Under the pieces are notes generated by a model. It made no database searches and was not told the DNA's origin. It saw nothing but the letters and a program-made list of their open reading frames with translations. This document shows positions 17,128-25,598 of a DNA stretch of 64,000 nucleotides, piece by piece. Position 1 is the stretch's first letter. Each line of letters starts with the position of its first letter. This stretch comes from UTCHB3 sp002050155 (GTDB lineage Bacteria; Bacteroidota; Ignavibacteria; Ignavibacteriales; Ignavibacteriaceae), in NCBI GenBank assembly GCA_030584105.1, contig CP129491.1, forward strand, positions 372,001 to 436,000. The letters run 5' to 3'. A program made the translations under genes and the position numbers.

Positions 17128-18444
17128 ATGAAAAAAGTCGCTTTACACACACTTGGTTGCAAATTAAATTTTTCCGAAACCTCTTCAATCGGCAGACAGT
17201 TTATTAACAATGGCTTTGAAATTGTTGATTTCAACAAGCAAGCCGATGTTTATGTTATTAATACATGCACGGTAACTGAAAACGCCGAGCGGGATTGCCG
17301 TCAGGTGGTCAGAAGAGCGTTGCGCACAAACCCCGAAGCTTATGTTTTAGTAACGGGTTGTTATGCACAACTGCGCCCTGATGAAATTGCAAATATTGAA
17401 GGGGTGGATATTGTGCTTGGTAGCAGGGAAAAATTTGATGTTTTCGCTTTTATCGATCAGTTTGAGAAGAAAGACCTCGCCTGTATTTTCGTTTCACCTA
17501 CTGAAGACTTAAGCACCGAGTTTGGGTTTGCTTCATCCGGTGAAGGAGATAACAGAACGAGGGCTTATTTCAAAATTCAGGATGGGTGTGACTATAAGTG
17601 CACTTTCTGCACCATTCCACTTGCAAGAGGGGGTAGCAGAAGCATGGACCCCGAAAAAGCGGTTGATAAACTTTCCGAACTTTTAGATTCGGGATACAAA
17701 GAGATAATCCTGACCGGTGTGAATGTTGGTGATTATGGTAAAAAAGTGGATAGTTCGTTCTACAAACTTCTTCTAAAGCTGACTGATGTGCCGGGAAATT
17801 TCAGGCTTCGTATCTCTTCGATCGAGCCGAACCTGTTGACTGACCCGATACTTGAGTTAACCGCCGGCTCGGAGAAAATGGCGAAACACTTCCATATTCC
17901 GCTGCAGAGTGGCAGCCCGACAATTCTGCGCCTCATGCAGAGAAGATACAACACGGCTTATTATGAAAAACTGATACATCGTGCGACGAAAATGATTCCA
18001 AATCTTGGGATTGGTGTAGATGTAATAACGGGTTTTCCGGGCGAGGGAGAAAAAGAGTTCACTGAAACGCACCATTTCCTGCTTGGCTTGCCGGTTTCTT
18101 ATTTCCATGTCTTTACATATTCTGAGCGCCCGCGAACAAAAGCGATTAATATGCCCGGAATTGTTGATGTTACCGAGCGGAAACGCCGCACAAATGTGTT
18201 ACGGATAGTAAGCCAAAAGAAGAAAAACGAGTTTTTCTCGAAAATGATTGGTAAAGAAGTGGATGTGCTGTTTGAGCAGACAAATCACGGCGGCTCGATG
18301 AAAGGTTTTTCTTCGGAGTATATCAAGATTAGCCACCCGCACGACTCCACATTAACGAATAAATTCACCAAATTTAAGATACTTAGCCACGACGGCGAGC
18401 AATGCTTAGGTGAGGTGGTTGAAAAAGAATTAGTAACCGCTTAA
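17128..18444 (+). CDS. mtaB: tRNA (t6A37) methylthiotransferase MtaB
   Basis: Radical-SAM methylthiotransferase that converts t6A37 to ms2t6A37 in ANN-decoding tRNAs. The 438-aa protein has the UPF0004 N-domain (ALHTLGCKLNFSETSS, NTCTVTENAERDCRQ, VTGCYAQLRPDE; three cluster cysteines), the radical-SAM CxxxCxxC motif in GCDYKCTFCTIPLARGGSRS, and a C-terminal TRAM-like region. The KxNxxET N-terminus separates it from MiaB and RimO. The ATG lies 12-13 bp after the rpsA terminator; the next gene starts 8 bp after its stop. Confidence 0.94.
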   Translation: MKKVALHTLGCKLNFSETSSIGRQFINNGFEIVDFNKQADVYVINTCTVTENAERDCRQVVRRALRTNPEAYVLVTGCYAQLRPDEIANIEGVDIVLGSREKFDVFAFIDQFEKKDLACIFVSPTEDLSTEFGFASSGEGDNRTRAYFKIQDGCDYKCTFCTIPLARGGSRSMDPEKAVDKLSELLDSGYKEIILTGVNVGDYGKKVDSSFYKLLLKLTDVPGNFRLRISSIEPNLLTDPILELTAGSEKMAKHFHIPLQSGSPTILRLMQRRYNTAYYEKLIHRATKMIPNLGIGVDVITGFPGEGEKEFTETHHFLLGLPVSYFHVFTYSERPRTKAINMPGIVDVTERKRRTNVLRIVSQKKKNEFFSKMIGKEVDVLFEQTNHGGSMKGFSSEYIKISHPHDSTLTNKFTKFKILSHDGEQCLGEVVEKELVTA

Positions 18445-18451
18445 AGGTGTT

Positions 18452-19291
18452 ATGAAAAAATTCGCCCTTATCTTAACTCTTTTTTTTGCGACGGTATTTT
18501 CGCAGTCATCTTATAAATTTGCTGAATTAAAAACAAATCTTTCAGTTGAGCCGGGTCTTGTAGTTGTGCACGGTACTGCTGTTGAGCACGGTTTTTCTAT
18601 AAGTCAGGGCATTTCAGTTGATCAAAGTTTTCAATTTAAGTATCTGAATCTGATGGATCAGACGGGTAATAAAGAGCAAAAAATAAGTGAATCGCTTATC
18701 CCGATGGCAACCAAAAAGAACGCAGGGCTTGCAATTTTATATTCGATGTTGCTTCCCGGTATGGGTGAACTTTATGCAGAGGGTTACGAAAGCGGCAAAT
18801 ATTTCACCATAGCTGAAGGGGCTTTGTGGCTTACTTTTGGCGGTATGAAGTATTATTCAATGCGTCAGAAAGATAATTATTTTTCCTATGCTGAATCTTA
18901 CGGAGGCGTGAAAGATATGGCAGGCAAAGACGCAGACTATTACGCAAACATCGGTAACTACCTTAATATTAACGATTTTAATGATGATATGGCTAAACAA
19001 GGGCAGTTTAGCAAAATGTATAACACAAACACGCACTTCTGGGATTGGGGGACTAACAACAGCAGAAAAAGCTACCGGGAGATGTGGAGCTCTTCTGAAA
19101 ACTGGAACAACAACCTAAGGTTCGTGATTGGCGGTATGATTCTGAATCGCTTAGCAAGTGCAATCAATGCCGTTCGGTTGACGGCGCGTTACAACAAAGG
19201 TGTTGAAACTTCATGGAACTTTTGGTTCGATTATAATGCGTCTGAAACCGCATATCAAAATATCTCACTCAATTTTATAAAAAGTTTTTAA
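18452..19291 (+). CDS. DUF5683-like exported/membrane protein
   Basis: A 279-aa protein with a signal peptide (MKKFALILTLFFATVFSQ). The middle carries the DUF5683-like pattern K-(K)-N-A-G-x-A-x-x-Y-S-x-L-L-P-G-M-G-x-x-Y (residues about 90-112) followed by a hydrophobic stretch (GKYFTIAEGALWLTFGGMKYYS). Proteins with this motif are common in Ignavibacteria and Bacteroidota; their function is unknown to me. It is probably cotranscribed with mtaB (8-bp gap). The C-terminal half is rich in Asn, Tyr and Trp, and ends in aromatic residues, compatible with a surface or outer-membrane location. Confidence 0.65.
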   Translation: MKKFALILTLFFATVFSQSSYKFAELKTNLSVEPGLVVVHGTAVEHGFSISQGISVDQSFQFKYLNLMDQTGNKEQKISESLIPMATKKNAGLAILYSMLLPGMGELYAEGYESGKYFTIAEGALWLTFGGMKYYSMRQKDNYFSYAESYGGVKDMAGKDADYYANIGNYLNINDFNDDMAKQGQFSKMYNTNTHFWDWGTNNSRKSYREMWSSSENWNNNLRFVIGGMILNRLASAINAVRLTARYNKGVETSWNFWFDYNASETAYQNISLNFIKSF

Positions 19292-19330
19292 TTTACACCT
19301 GTTTATTATCCTTTTTATTCTGTAATTGTT

Positions 19331-19445
19331 GAAGTTCAAGCCACCGGCTTGGGCTTGTTATCATCTTGACCTGAGGTTTGATTTTATCCTGTCCGGAAAC
19401 TTGTCATCATCTTGGTTGGAGGCTTGTTATCATCGTTATGGAATA
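19331..19445. repeat. degenerate 23-bp repeats
   Basis: Units beginning CTTGTTATCATCTTG-like occur at 19354, 19377, 19400 and 19423, exactly 23 bp apart, with a weaker one at 19331. They fill most of the gap 19292-19581 before the TonB-dependent receptor. The period equals that of the array at 7751, but the unit sequence is different. Confidence 0.75.
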
Positions 19446-19581
19446 TTCCGTATTTTTACAGAATAGCAAATTGTAAGTGATGTAGAGATATACCCTTTCA
19501 ATGATTGGTAATACCCGAGCGAAGTGCCGGCACCAGCAAACAAAGGAAAAATTCAACTTAAATGCTGCAAAAAACACCCAA

Positions 19582-21729
19582 ATGAAACAGAAAGAAATTT
19601 ATTTCCGGTTTATTTATTTTTTAATTCTGGCTTTTACCGGAAGTTCGATTGCGTTTGCCCAGACTAAGATATCGGGTACTATCCACTCGGTAAAGGGCGA
19701 AGCTTTGTTGGGTGCAAATATTTTTATAAAAGGGAGTTACGATGGTGCTTCGGGCGATGCGAACGGAAATTTTCAGTTCACTACCACCGAGACCGGCGAT
19801 CAAATTTTAGTTGCAAGTTTTATCGGATATAAAACGAAAGAACTTCAGGTAAAACTCGAGGGCAAACCTTTAACTTTTGAGATAAAATTAGAGTCGGATG
19901 CTAAAGTATATCAACAGGTAACCATATCAGCCGGTGCATTTGAGGCTTCCGATGAAAGGAAGTCGATTTCTCTTAAAACTCTCGATATTCTCACGACTGC
20001 GGGGGCTACCGGCGATTTGTACGGGGCACTGAACACATTGCCCGGCACTTCAAAAGTCGGAGAGACCGAAGGGCTGTTTGTGCGAGGCGGTGACGCAAGC
20101 GAAACCAGAACAATTATAGATGAGATGGTGGTGCAGAAACCTTATTTTTCGAGCGTGCCGGATGTGCCGCAAAGGGGACGGTTTTCTCCATATTTATTCA
20201 AGGGAACGATTTTCAGCACGGGGGGTTATTCCGCGCAGTATGGTCAGGCGCTTTCATCCGCACTGATTTTGCGCAGCCTCGATCTTCCGCCTGATACCCG
20301 CAGTTCGTTCGGTTTTCTGGCTGCCGGATTTAACGCTGTGCACACTCAGCGGTGGGAAAAATCCGCTCTCGCGTTTTCCGCTGATTACTACAATCTGGCG
20401 CCTTACAACAGTATTATTCCGCAACGAGTTGAGTGGGATTTGGCGCCGATAAGCAAAGCGGGTTCGCTGATTTACAGATATAAAACCGGGGAATCGGGGA
20501 TGATTAAGTTGTACAGCACCTTTTCTGAAACGGACCTTTCGCTTTTCCGGGATAATTTAGACGACCCCTCAAGGAAAAACAAGTTTAAACTGAAAAATCA
20601 GAATATCTACATAAACACAAACTATACAGATATTTTACCGGGGGATATTGCCTTTTTTGCAGGATATTCTTACAGTAACGGTGACGATGACTTAGAAATA
20701 AACACTTTTCCGGCGAACAGGGATGATATGCTTCACCAGGTGAAAGTTAAAGGAACTAAAGGTTTTTCCGATAACGCTTTCCTGACGGTTGGTGCAGAAG
20801 CGTGGTATTTGAAAGCTGATGATTCATACGCATCACTAAAAGCGAACCTTGAAGATAAATATTACGCAGGGTTTGCAGAAACAGATTTTTTTATCTCCGA
20901 TTGGATGGCTTTCAGAGTTGGTGCCCGATATGAATATGATGACTATATTCAACGGGCGAATTTTGCGCCAAGAACTTCTTTTGCACTTAAAGTGGGGGAT
21001 AACGATCAGATAAACTTCGCATACGGGCAGTTTTACCAGACTCCCGACAGAATATGGCTTTACCAAAAAAAGAGCCTCGATTATGAGCGGGCTGATCACT
21101 TCATTTTGAACTACCAATATGTTACCAACAACAGAACTTTCAGGATTGAAGGATACTACAAGGACTACAGGTCGCTCGTCAAAAGGAATTTCAACAATCC
21201 GGGGGTGTTCGTTTTGCCCGATTATGAAAATAACGGATCCGGTTACGCTAAAGGAATAGATATATTTTGGCGGGACAGGGGAGCAACATTTGACAATGTT
21301 GACTATTGGATTTCGTATTCGTACTTAGACACAAAAAGAGATTACAGGGATTTCCCAACTCTTGCAACGCCGAATTTCGCTTCGGAGCACACACTTTCTG
21401 TTGTTTATAAGCAATTTTTTAGGTCGTTAAACTCATTTATTGGGTTTACTTATACTTTTTCTTCAGGAAGACCTTACTACAATCCAAACAATCCTGTGTT
21501 CAACAGCGATCGCACACCGGTTCAGCACGACCTGAGTTTCAACGCAAGTTGGCTGACCACAATTTTTGATTATTTTACAATTGTTTATCTTTCGGTTACC
21601 AATTTACCGGGTTACGAAAATATTTACAGTTATCGCTATTCTGCAGATGGATCGAGGAGGCAGGAAGTTATTTCCCCTGCACTTCGAACATATTTTTTCG
21701 GTGTTTTTATTTCGTTTGATTATAAATAG
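19582..21729 (+). CDS. TonB-dependent outer-membrane receptor with carboxypeptidase-like regulatory domain
   Basis: A 715-aa outer-membrane receptor. I choose ATG 19582 (MKQKEIYFRF) because it opens a normal signal peptide ending in AFAQ; the upstream in-frame ATG 19501 would put 27 polar residues before it. After the signal comes a CarboxypepD_reg-like domain (KISGTIHSVKGEALLGANIFIKG, about 28-110), a plug domain (GDLYGALNTLPGTSKVGETEGLFVRGGD, GGYSAQYGQALSSALILRS), and a long barrel ending FFGVFISFDYK. The substrate is not evident and no SusD partner follows. Directly downstream is a tandem array of its own 3' end. Confidence 0.9.
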   Translation: MKQKEIYFRFIYFLILAFTGSSIAFAQTKISGTIHSVKGEALLGANIFIKGSYDGASGDANGNFQFTTTETGDQILVASFIGYKTKELQVKLEGKPLTFEIKLESDAKVYQQVTISAGAFEASDERKSISLKTLDILTTAGATGDLYGALNTLPGTSKVGETEGLFVRGGDASETRTIIDEMVVQKPYFSSVPDVPQRGRFSPYLFKGTIFSTGGYSAQYGQALSSALILRSLDLPPDTRSSFGFLAAGFNAVHTQRWEKSALAFSADYYNLAPYNSIIPQRVEWDLAPISKAGSLIYRYKTGESGMIKLYSTFSETDLSLFRDNLDDPSRKNKFKLKNQNIYINTNYTDILPGDIAFFAGYSYSNGDDDLEINTFPANRDDMLHQVKVKGTKGFSDNAFLTVGAEAWYLKADDSYASLKANLEDKYYAGFAETDFFISDWMAFRVGARYEYDDYIQRANFAPRTSFALKVGDNDQINFAYGQFYQTPDRIWLYQKKSLDYERADHFILNYQYVTNNRTFRIEGYYKDYRSLVKRNFNNPGVFVLPDYENNGSGYAKGIDIFWRDRGATFDNVDYWISYSYLDTKRDYRDFPTLATPNFASEHTLSVVYKQFFRSLNSFIGFTYTFSSGRPYYNPNNPVFNSDRTPVQHDLSFNASWLTTIFDYFTIVYLSVTNLPGYENIYSYRYSADGSRRQEVISPALRTYFFGVFISFDYK

Positions 21730-21960
21730 CGCGCAATTTTCATCTGTAAAATTTCGTTTGATTATAAACAGCGCGCAATTTTCATCTGTAAAATTTCGTC
21801 CGATTATAAACAGCGCGCAATTTTCATCTGTAAATTTCGTTTGATTATAAACAGCGCGCAACTTTCATCTGTAAAATTTCGTTTGATTATAAACAGCGCG
21901 CAATTTTCATCTGTAAATTTCGTCCGATTATAAGTATTACCCAATTTTCGTCGGTTTAGG
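21709..21960 (+). repeat. 41-42-bp tandem array seeded by receptor 3' end, six units
   Basis: Units begin at 21709, 21751, 21793, 21834, 21876 and 21917 (periods 42, 42, 41, 42, 41). Each opens with ATTTCGTTTGATTATAAA, the codons ISFDYK that end the TonB receptor; the first unit is the coding one and its stop TAG has become CAG in the copies. The rest of the unit is AGCGCGCAATTTTCATCTGT. Copies are more than 90 percent identical by eye. There are no unique spacers, so this is not CRISPR. Confidence 0.95.
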
Positions 21961-21982
21961 GGCTACAATTTGTTACTTAATA

Positions 21983-22006
21983 AGTTTAACACTTTTGGGT
22001 TAAACT
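21983..22006. promoter_or_regulatory. inverted repeat upstream of TPR gene
   Basis: AGTTTAAC / GTTAAACT, perfect 8-bp arms separated by 8 bases, 29 bp before the next start. It has no T-run, so an operator is as likely as a weak terminator. Confidence 0.35.
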
Positions 22007-22034
22007 GATTTAATCATTTTAATTGGAGCAAAGA

Positions 22035-22661
22035 ATGAAAAAGATTCTCTTATTTTTTATTTTTGGAGCCTTTGTTGCACTGCCACAAAGCGAAAAAATG
22101 GTCGCAGCGATTGAAAAAAATCTGCAAATTATGGATACCGCAACCACTATTGAAACAGGTATAATGCTGAAAAATAACTTTGAAAGAATTGCCGATGCCG
22201 AACCCGACCAGTGGATTGCACAATACTATGCAGGGATGGCTAACTCAAGTTATGCGATGCAGGAAAAAGATATTAGCCTGCGCGATGAAATTATACAGAA
22301 AGCTGAAAAATATATTAATCGGGCAGATGAACTTTCGCCCGAAAATTCAGAAATTTATGTTATTAAAGCGTTAATAGCGTACGCACGGCTTACTACTAAT
22401 CCCACTGAGCGTTATGCAGTTGACCTTCCCTTAGCCGAACAATATTTGCAACAGGCGATGGAATTTAATCCTGATAACCCGAGGGCTTATCTTGAAAAAG
22501 CTATTGCTCTTTACTACATGCCTGAAATGTTCGGAGGCGGAAAGAAGAAAGCATTGCCGTTTCTGCAACAGGCAATTGAAAAATTTGAATCTTTTACTCC
22601 CGAAAGCTCTATTCATCCGCAGTGGGGAAAAAATTTAGCTCTGAAAATGTTAGAGCAGTAA
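22035..22661 (+). CDS. Exported TPR-repeat protein
   Basis: A 208-aa secreted protein: signal peptide MKKILLFFIFGAFVALPQ, then helical repeats with the TPR pattern (EKYINRADELSPENSEIYVIKALIAYARL; LAEQYLQQAMEFNPDNPRAYLEKAIALYYMPEMFGGGKKKALPFLQQAIEKF). ATG 22035 is preceded by GGAGCAAAG, a usable ribosome site, and is preferred over an in-frame TTG at 22023. Similar small TPR proteins are frequent in Bacteroidota; no specific role can be named. The gene stands alone between two repeat-rich gaps. Confidence 0.8.
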   Translation: MKKILLFFIFGAFVALPQSEKMVAAIEKNLQIMDTATTIETGIMLKNNFERIADAEPDQWIAQYYAGMANSSYAMQEKDISLRDEIIQKAEKYINRADELSPENSEIYVIKALIAYARLTTNPTERYAVDLPLAEQYLQQAMEFNPDNPRAYLEKAIALYYMPEMFGGGKKKALPFLQQAIEKFESFTPESSIHPQWGKNLALKMLEQ

Positions 22662-22900
22662 AAGAAGTTTTTCTTGGGATGTCGTTTCTTCAGTAGAGGG
22701 CTGTTTTTCTTGAGATGTTGTATCTTAATTAAGCAACAGCTACTCCGATGATGTTATTTATGTAAGCGACATTTCCACGACGATGATGCTGTTACTTAAT
22801 TACGCGACACTTCCCCCTGATGATGTTACTTAAATAAACTACACCTTTTCCGTTAAAAACGGTTATGAAGTCGGGTTGATTAGTTTTTTCGGTTATAATA
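22662..22900. repeat. degenerate repeats in convergent gap
   Basis: The gap 22662-22917 between convergent genes holds imperfect copies of TTTTTCTTGGGATGT(C/T)GT, CAGTAGA-like and GATGATGTTACTTAA-like motifs with a rough period of 35-38 bp. The first copy includes the end and stop of the TPR gene (GAGCAGTAAAAG). It is too degraded to define a unit. No gene is seen. Confidence 0.45.
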
Positions 22901-22917
22901 CCATTCCTGTTGTAGTG

Positions 22918-24069
22918 TTATTTTTTCACAAAGCGGTGGATAATCCGGCGACTGGTGATGTTGGCTTTATAGCCTGAAATAACGGTTGTTACCATCTGCA
23001 TAAAGTCGGTGCGCCTATTCTGAGCGTCGCTGTTTTTATAGGTTGCCCACACGGGTACATTTGGAAGTGGTATGTTCATCCCCCTTGCAGAAACCAATCT
23101 TCTGTTATCAAGTTTCAAGAACCCATTTTTATCAGTGCAGTCAACAGGCATCCAGCCAAGCCCCGGCAGATCGATTTCAGCCCACACATGATAGCTTACA
23201 GTATCGGGCGCCAGCATAAACCCCGTAACCAACCTTGAAGGGATTTGTGCGGCTCTGCTCAGAGCAATAAACAGATACGAATATTGCCCGCAATCCCCGG
23301 TACAGGTTCTGAAAGCCTCCAACGCCGACCTTTTTTGTACGGGCCACTGATATTTCATAGTTGAGTTCACCCAATTATATATCGCTTTTGCTTTCGCAAC
23401 GGGTTCATTTAAGCCTGAGGTAAGTTGGTTGGCTTTCTCCTTTATAGAATCGGTTATTTCGATAAAATCTTCAGGAGCGAGGTATCTTTGACCGGGACTT
23501 TGGTTAAGTGCCGGCGGTTGCCCTTGTGCCTGCGGTTGCCCTTGTGCCTGCGGTTGAGCCGATACCTGATTTGGAAATTCCTCGTTTTCAATATTACCGA
23601 TGGCGACAAGGTCATCAGGAGTGTTGAGCGAGTAGAGTTTATATTTCAATCTTCGGGAAATAACAACAGAGTCACCGGTGAAATTGTAATTATCGAAATT
23701 CCAGTAGTAAATCAGGTTACCGTTTTCTTCATCGCGGTAGATACTGTCGGGTTTGGGGTTGGTGGAGATATATTTTACATCCCGCAGAATGATATAGTCT
23801 TGTGGTTGCGCTGACCATAATCTGAAGTGTGGCTGAGTATTCTCAGGGATGCCGAGTGCTTTGTTTTCCGCAGCCAATTCTTTCCCCTGAAGTTTTTTCA
23901 CATTTTTAATTATAACCTGCAGTTCCACTTCAACTTCTGTTTCATCGCTCAGCCAGGAACGAATTAATTCTTCCCGTTGCTTTTCCGGATTTGGTTCGTA
24001 CCAGGCACACCCGGCAAACAAGCCAGAAAGAAGCAGCGCGATTGAGAAAAGAATTAAATTTTTAATCAT
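22918..24069 (-). CDS. Lipoprotein with transglutaminase-like (papain-fold) domain
   Basis: A 383-aa lipoprotein: signal peptide with lipobox LFAGC (Cys20), so it is anchored to an envelope membrane. The C-terminal half is a transglutaminase-like domain with a full Cys-His-Asp triad: Cys in TCTGDCGQYSYLF, His in SYHVWAEIDL, Asp in GWMPVDCTD. Such bacterial domains usually act as proteases or amidases rather than cross-linkers; target unknown. A short Gln/Pro/Ala repeat (QPQAQGQPQAQGQPPALNQ) sits between the N-domain and the catalytic domain and matches the window-wide habit of low-complexity inserts. Confidence 0.85.
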   Translation of the reverse strand: MIKNLILFSIALLLSGLFAGCAWYEPNPEKQREELIRSWLSDETEVEVELQVIIKNVKKLQGKELAAENKALGIPENTQPHFRLWSAQPQDYIILRDVKYISTNPKPDSIYRDEENGNLIYYWNFDNYNFTGDSVVISRRLKYKLYSLNTPDDLVAIGNIENEEFPNQVSAQPQAQGQPQAQGQPPALNQSPGQRYLAPEDFIEITDSIKEKANQLTSGLNEPVAKAKAIYNWVNSTMKYQWPVQKRSALEAFRTCTGDCGQYSYLFIALSRAAQIPSRLVTGFMLAPDTVSYHVWAEIDLPGLGWMPVDCTDKNGFLKLDNRRLVSARGMNIPLPNVPVWATYKNSDAQNRRTDFMQMVTTVISGYKANITSRRIIHRFVKK

Positions 24070-24178
24070 AAATAATAGTTATTACCGGTTAGAACCCAAA
24101 CTTGCTATGAAAAATGCTTTAGTTTCACAATAAAGAATACCGCAAATAATGAATTTATTGCAAGAACGCGAAATTACC

Positions 24179-25564
24179 TCAAATATCATCCATATATTTT
24201 TCGGTTTCTGATTTTAAGATTTTACTCAACATAATCAGCGAGAGAATATTTGGAATAGCCATTAACCCGTTTGCAAGATCTGCAAAATCCCACACGAGAT
24301 CGAGCGTTTGCACCGAACCGATATAAACGAAAATAACCCATAAAATTCTGTACGGCAGCAACACTTTGGAGCCAAAAAGGTACTCAGCGGCTTTTTCACC
24401 ATAGTAAGACCAGCCGAGAATAGTGGAGAAAACAAAAGTTAAAAGTGAAAAAGTTAAGAGGTAAGGGCCAATTTCACCGACATGGGTGAATGCTTCGGCT
24501 GTTAAAGAAGCTCCGTTAAGTTCTGGATCACTCCAAAATCCACTGTTTACAATTACCAAACCTGTAAGAGCACAAACAACAACAGTATCCCAAAAAGTAC
24601 CGGTTGAAGATACGAGCGCCTGCCTTACGGGGTTTCTTGTTTGCGCTGCAGCGGCTACGATGGGTGCACTTCCTAATCCTGACTCGTTACTGAACAACCC
24701 GCGTGAAACACCCGCCTTAATCACCTCTTTCATGGCTGCACCGGCAAAACCTCCTATGGCGGCACTTCCTGTGAAAGCAGAATCAAAAATCAGATAAAAT
24801 GTGTTACCCAGAGTTGAATAATTCATAATGAGTATGCTCAAAGCTCCGATTATGTAAACCACAGCCATTACCGGAACGAGGGCTTCGCAAACTGTAGCGA
24901 TTGATTTTATGCCGCCCAGTATGACCAATGCCGTCAGCGCCGCAAGAATAATGCCGGCAACATGTGGGTTTATTCCGAGTGTTTTAAAACTTAGTTCTGA
25001 AATTGAGTTTGCCTGCACCATATTGCCGATACCAAAGGCAGCAAAAGCTGTCAGTGCGGCAAAAATTATACCTAACCACCTCATATTCAAACCACGCTCG
25101 AGTACATACATCGGTCCACCGGCGAAGCCTGATTCCTTTTGAACCCTGTATTTAACTGAAAGAAGAGCTTCCGAATATTTTGTTGCGATGCCAAAAACAC
25201 CCGTTAGCCACATCCAAAGCACTGCTCCGGGGCCCCCCATCGAAACGGCCGTTGCAACGCCCACGATGTTTCCGGTTCCGATAGTTGCAGCCAGTGCGGT
25301 TGCCAAAGCACCAAACTGACTTACATCACCTTCGGCGCCCTTATCCTTTTGGAAAGAGATTTTTATTGCTTTGAAGATGAATTTTTGAATAAACCCTGTT
25401 CGCCATGTGAGGTAAAGATGGGTGCCAAAAAGCAGGATTATGAGGGGCCAGCCCCACAGAAAAGCACTCGCCCAATCTATTGCCACTGTAATAGCATTGA
25501 TGATAATTTCAGAAATATTGATAACTTGATCGATTGCAGACCCGATAAATGAGGTACTATCCAT
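24179..25564 (-). CDS. Sodium:alanine (AGCS family) symporter
   Basis: A 461-aa inner-membrane Na+-coupled amino-acid symporter of the alanine/glycine:cation (AGCS) family. Signature stretches: FGALATALAATIGTGNIVGVATAVSMGGPGAVLWMW near residues 85-120, GFAGGPMYVLERGL, and the conserved GVSRGLFSNESGLGSAPIVAAAAQT block. About ten membrane segments. Probably imports alanine or glycine. It lies 34 bp downstream of the GH9 gene and upstream of the transglutaminase lipoprotein, all on the minus strand. Confidence 0.93.
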   Translation of the reverse strand: MDSTSFIGSAIDQVINISEIIINAITVAIDWASAFLWGWPLIILLFGTHLYLTWRTGFIQKFIFKAIKISFQKDKGAEGDVSQFGALATALAATIGTGNIVGVATAVSMGGPGAVLWMWLTGVFGIATKYSEALLSVKYRVQKESGFAGGPMYVLERGLNMRWLGIIFAALTAFAAFGIGNMVQANSISELSFKTLGINPHVAGIILAALTALVILGGIKSIATVCEALVPVMAVVYIIGALSILIMNYSTLGNTFYLIFDSAFTGSAAIGGFAGAAMKEVIKAGVSRGLFSNESGLGSAPIVAAAAQTRNPVRQALVSSTGTFWDTVVVCALTGLVIVNSGFWSDPELNGASLTAEAFTHVGEIGPYLLTFSLLTFVFSTILGWSYYGEKAAEYLFGSKVLLPYRILWVIFVYIGSVQTLDLVWDFADLANGLMAIPNILSLIMLSKILKSETEKYMDDI

Positions 25565-25598
25565 TGAGATCCCGTGTTTAGGTCGGAAGAAGAATTAA

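Noticed and set aside
21566..21861. Overlapping frames on both strands with repeated FRLIINSAQFSSVK-type units
   Set aside because: They are translations of the 42-bp noncoding array and of the end of the TonB gene in the wrong frame.
21709..21960. Possible CRISPR array
   Set aside because: Units follow each other without unique spacers, there are no cas genes, and the unit derives from the receptor gene's end.
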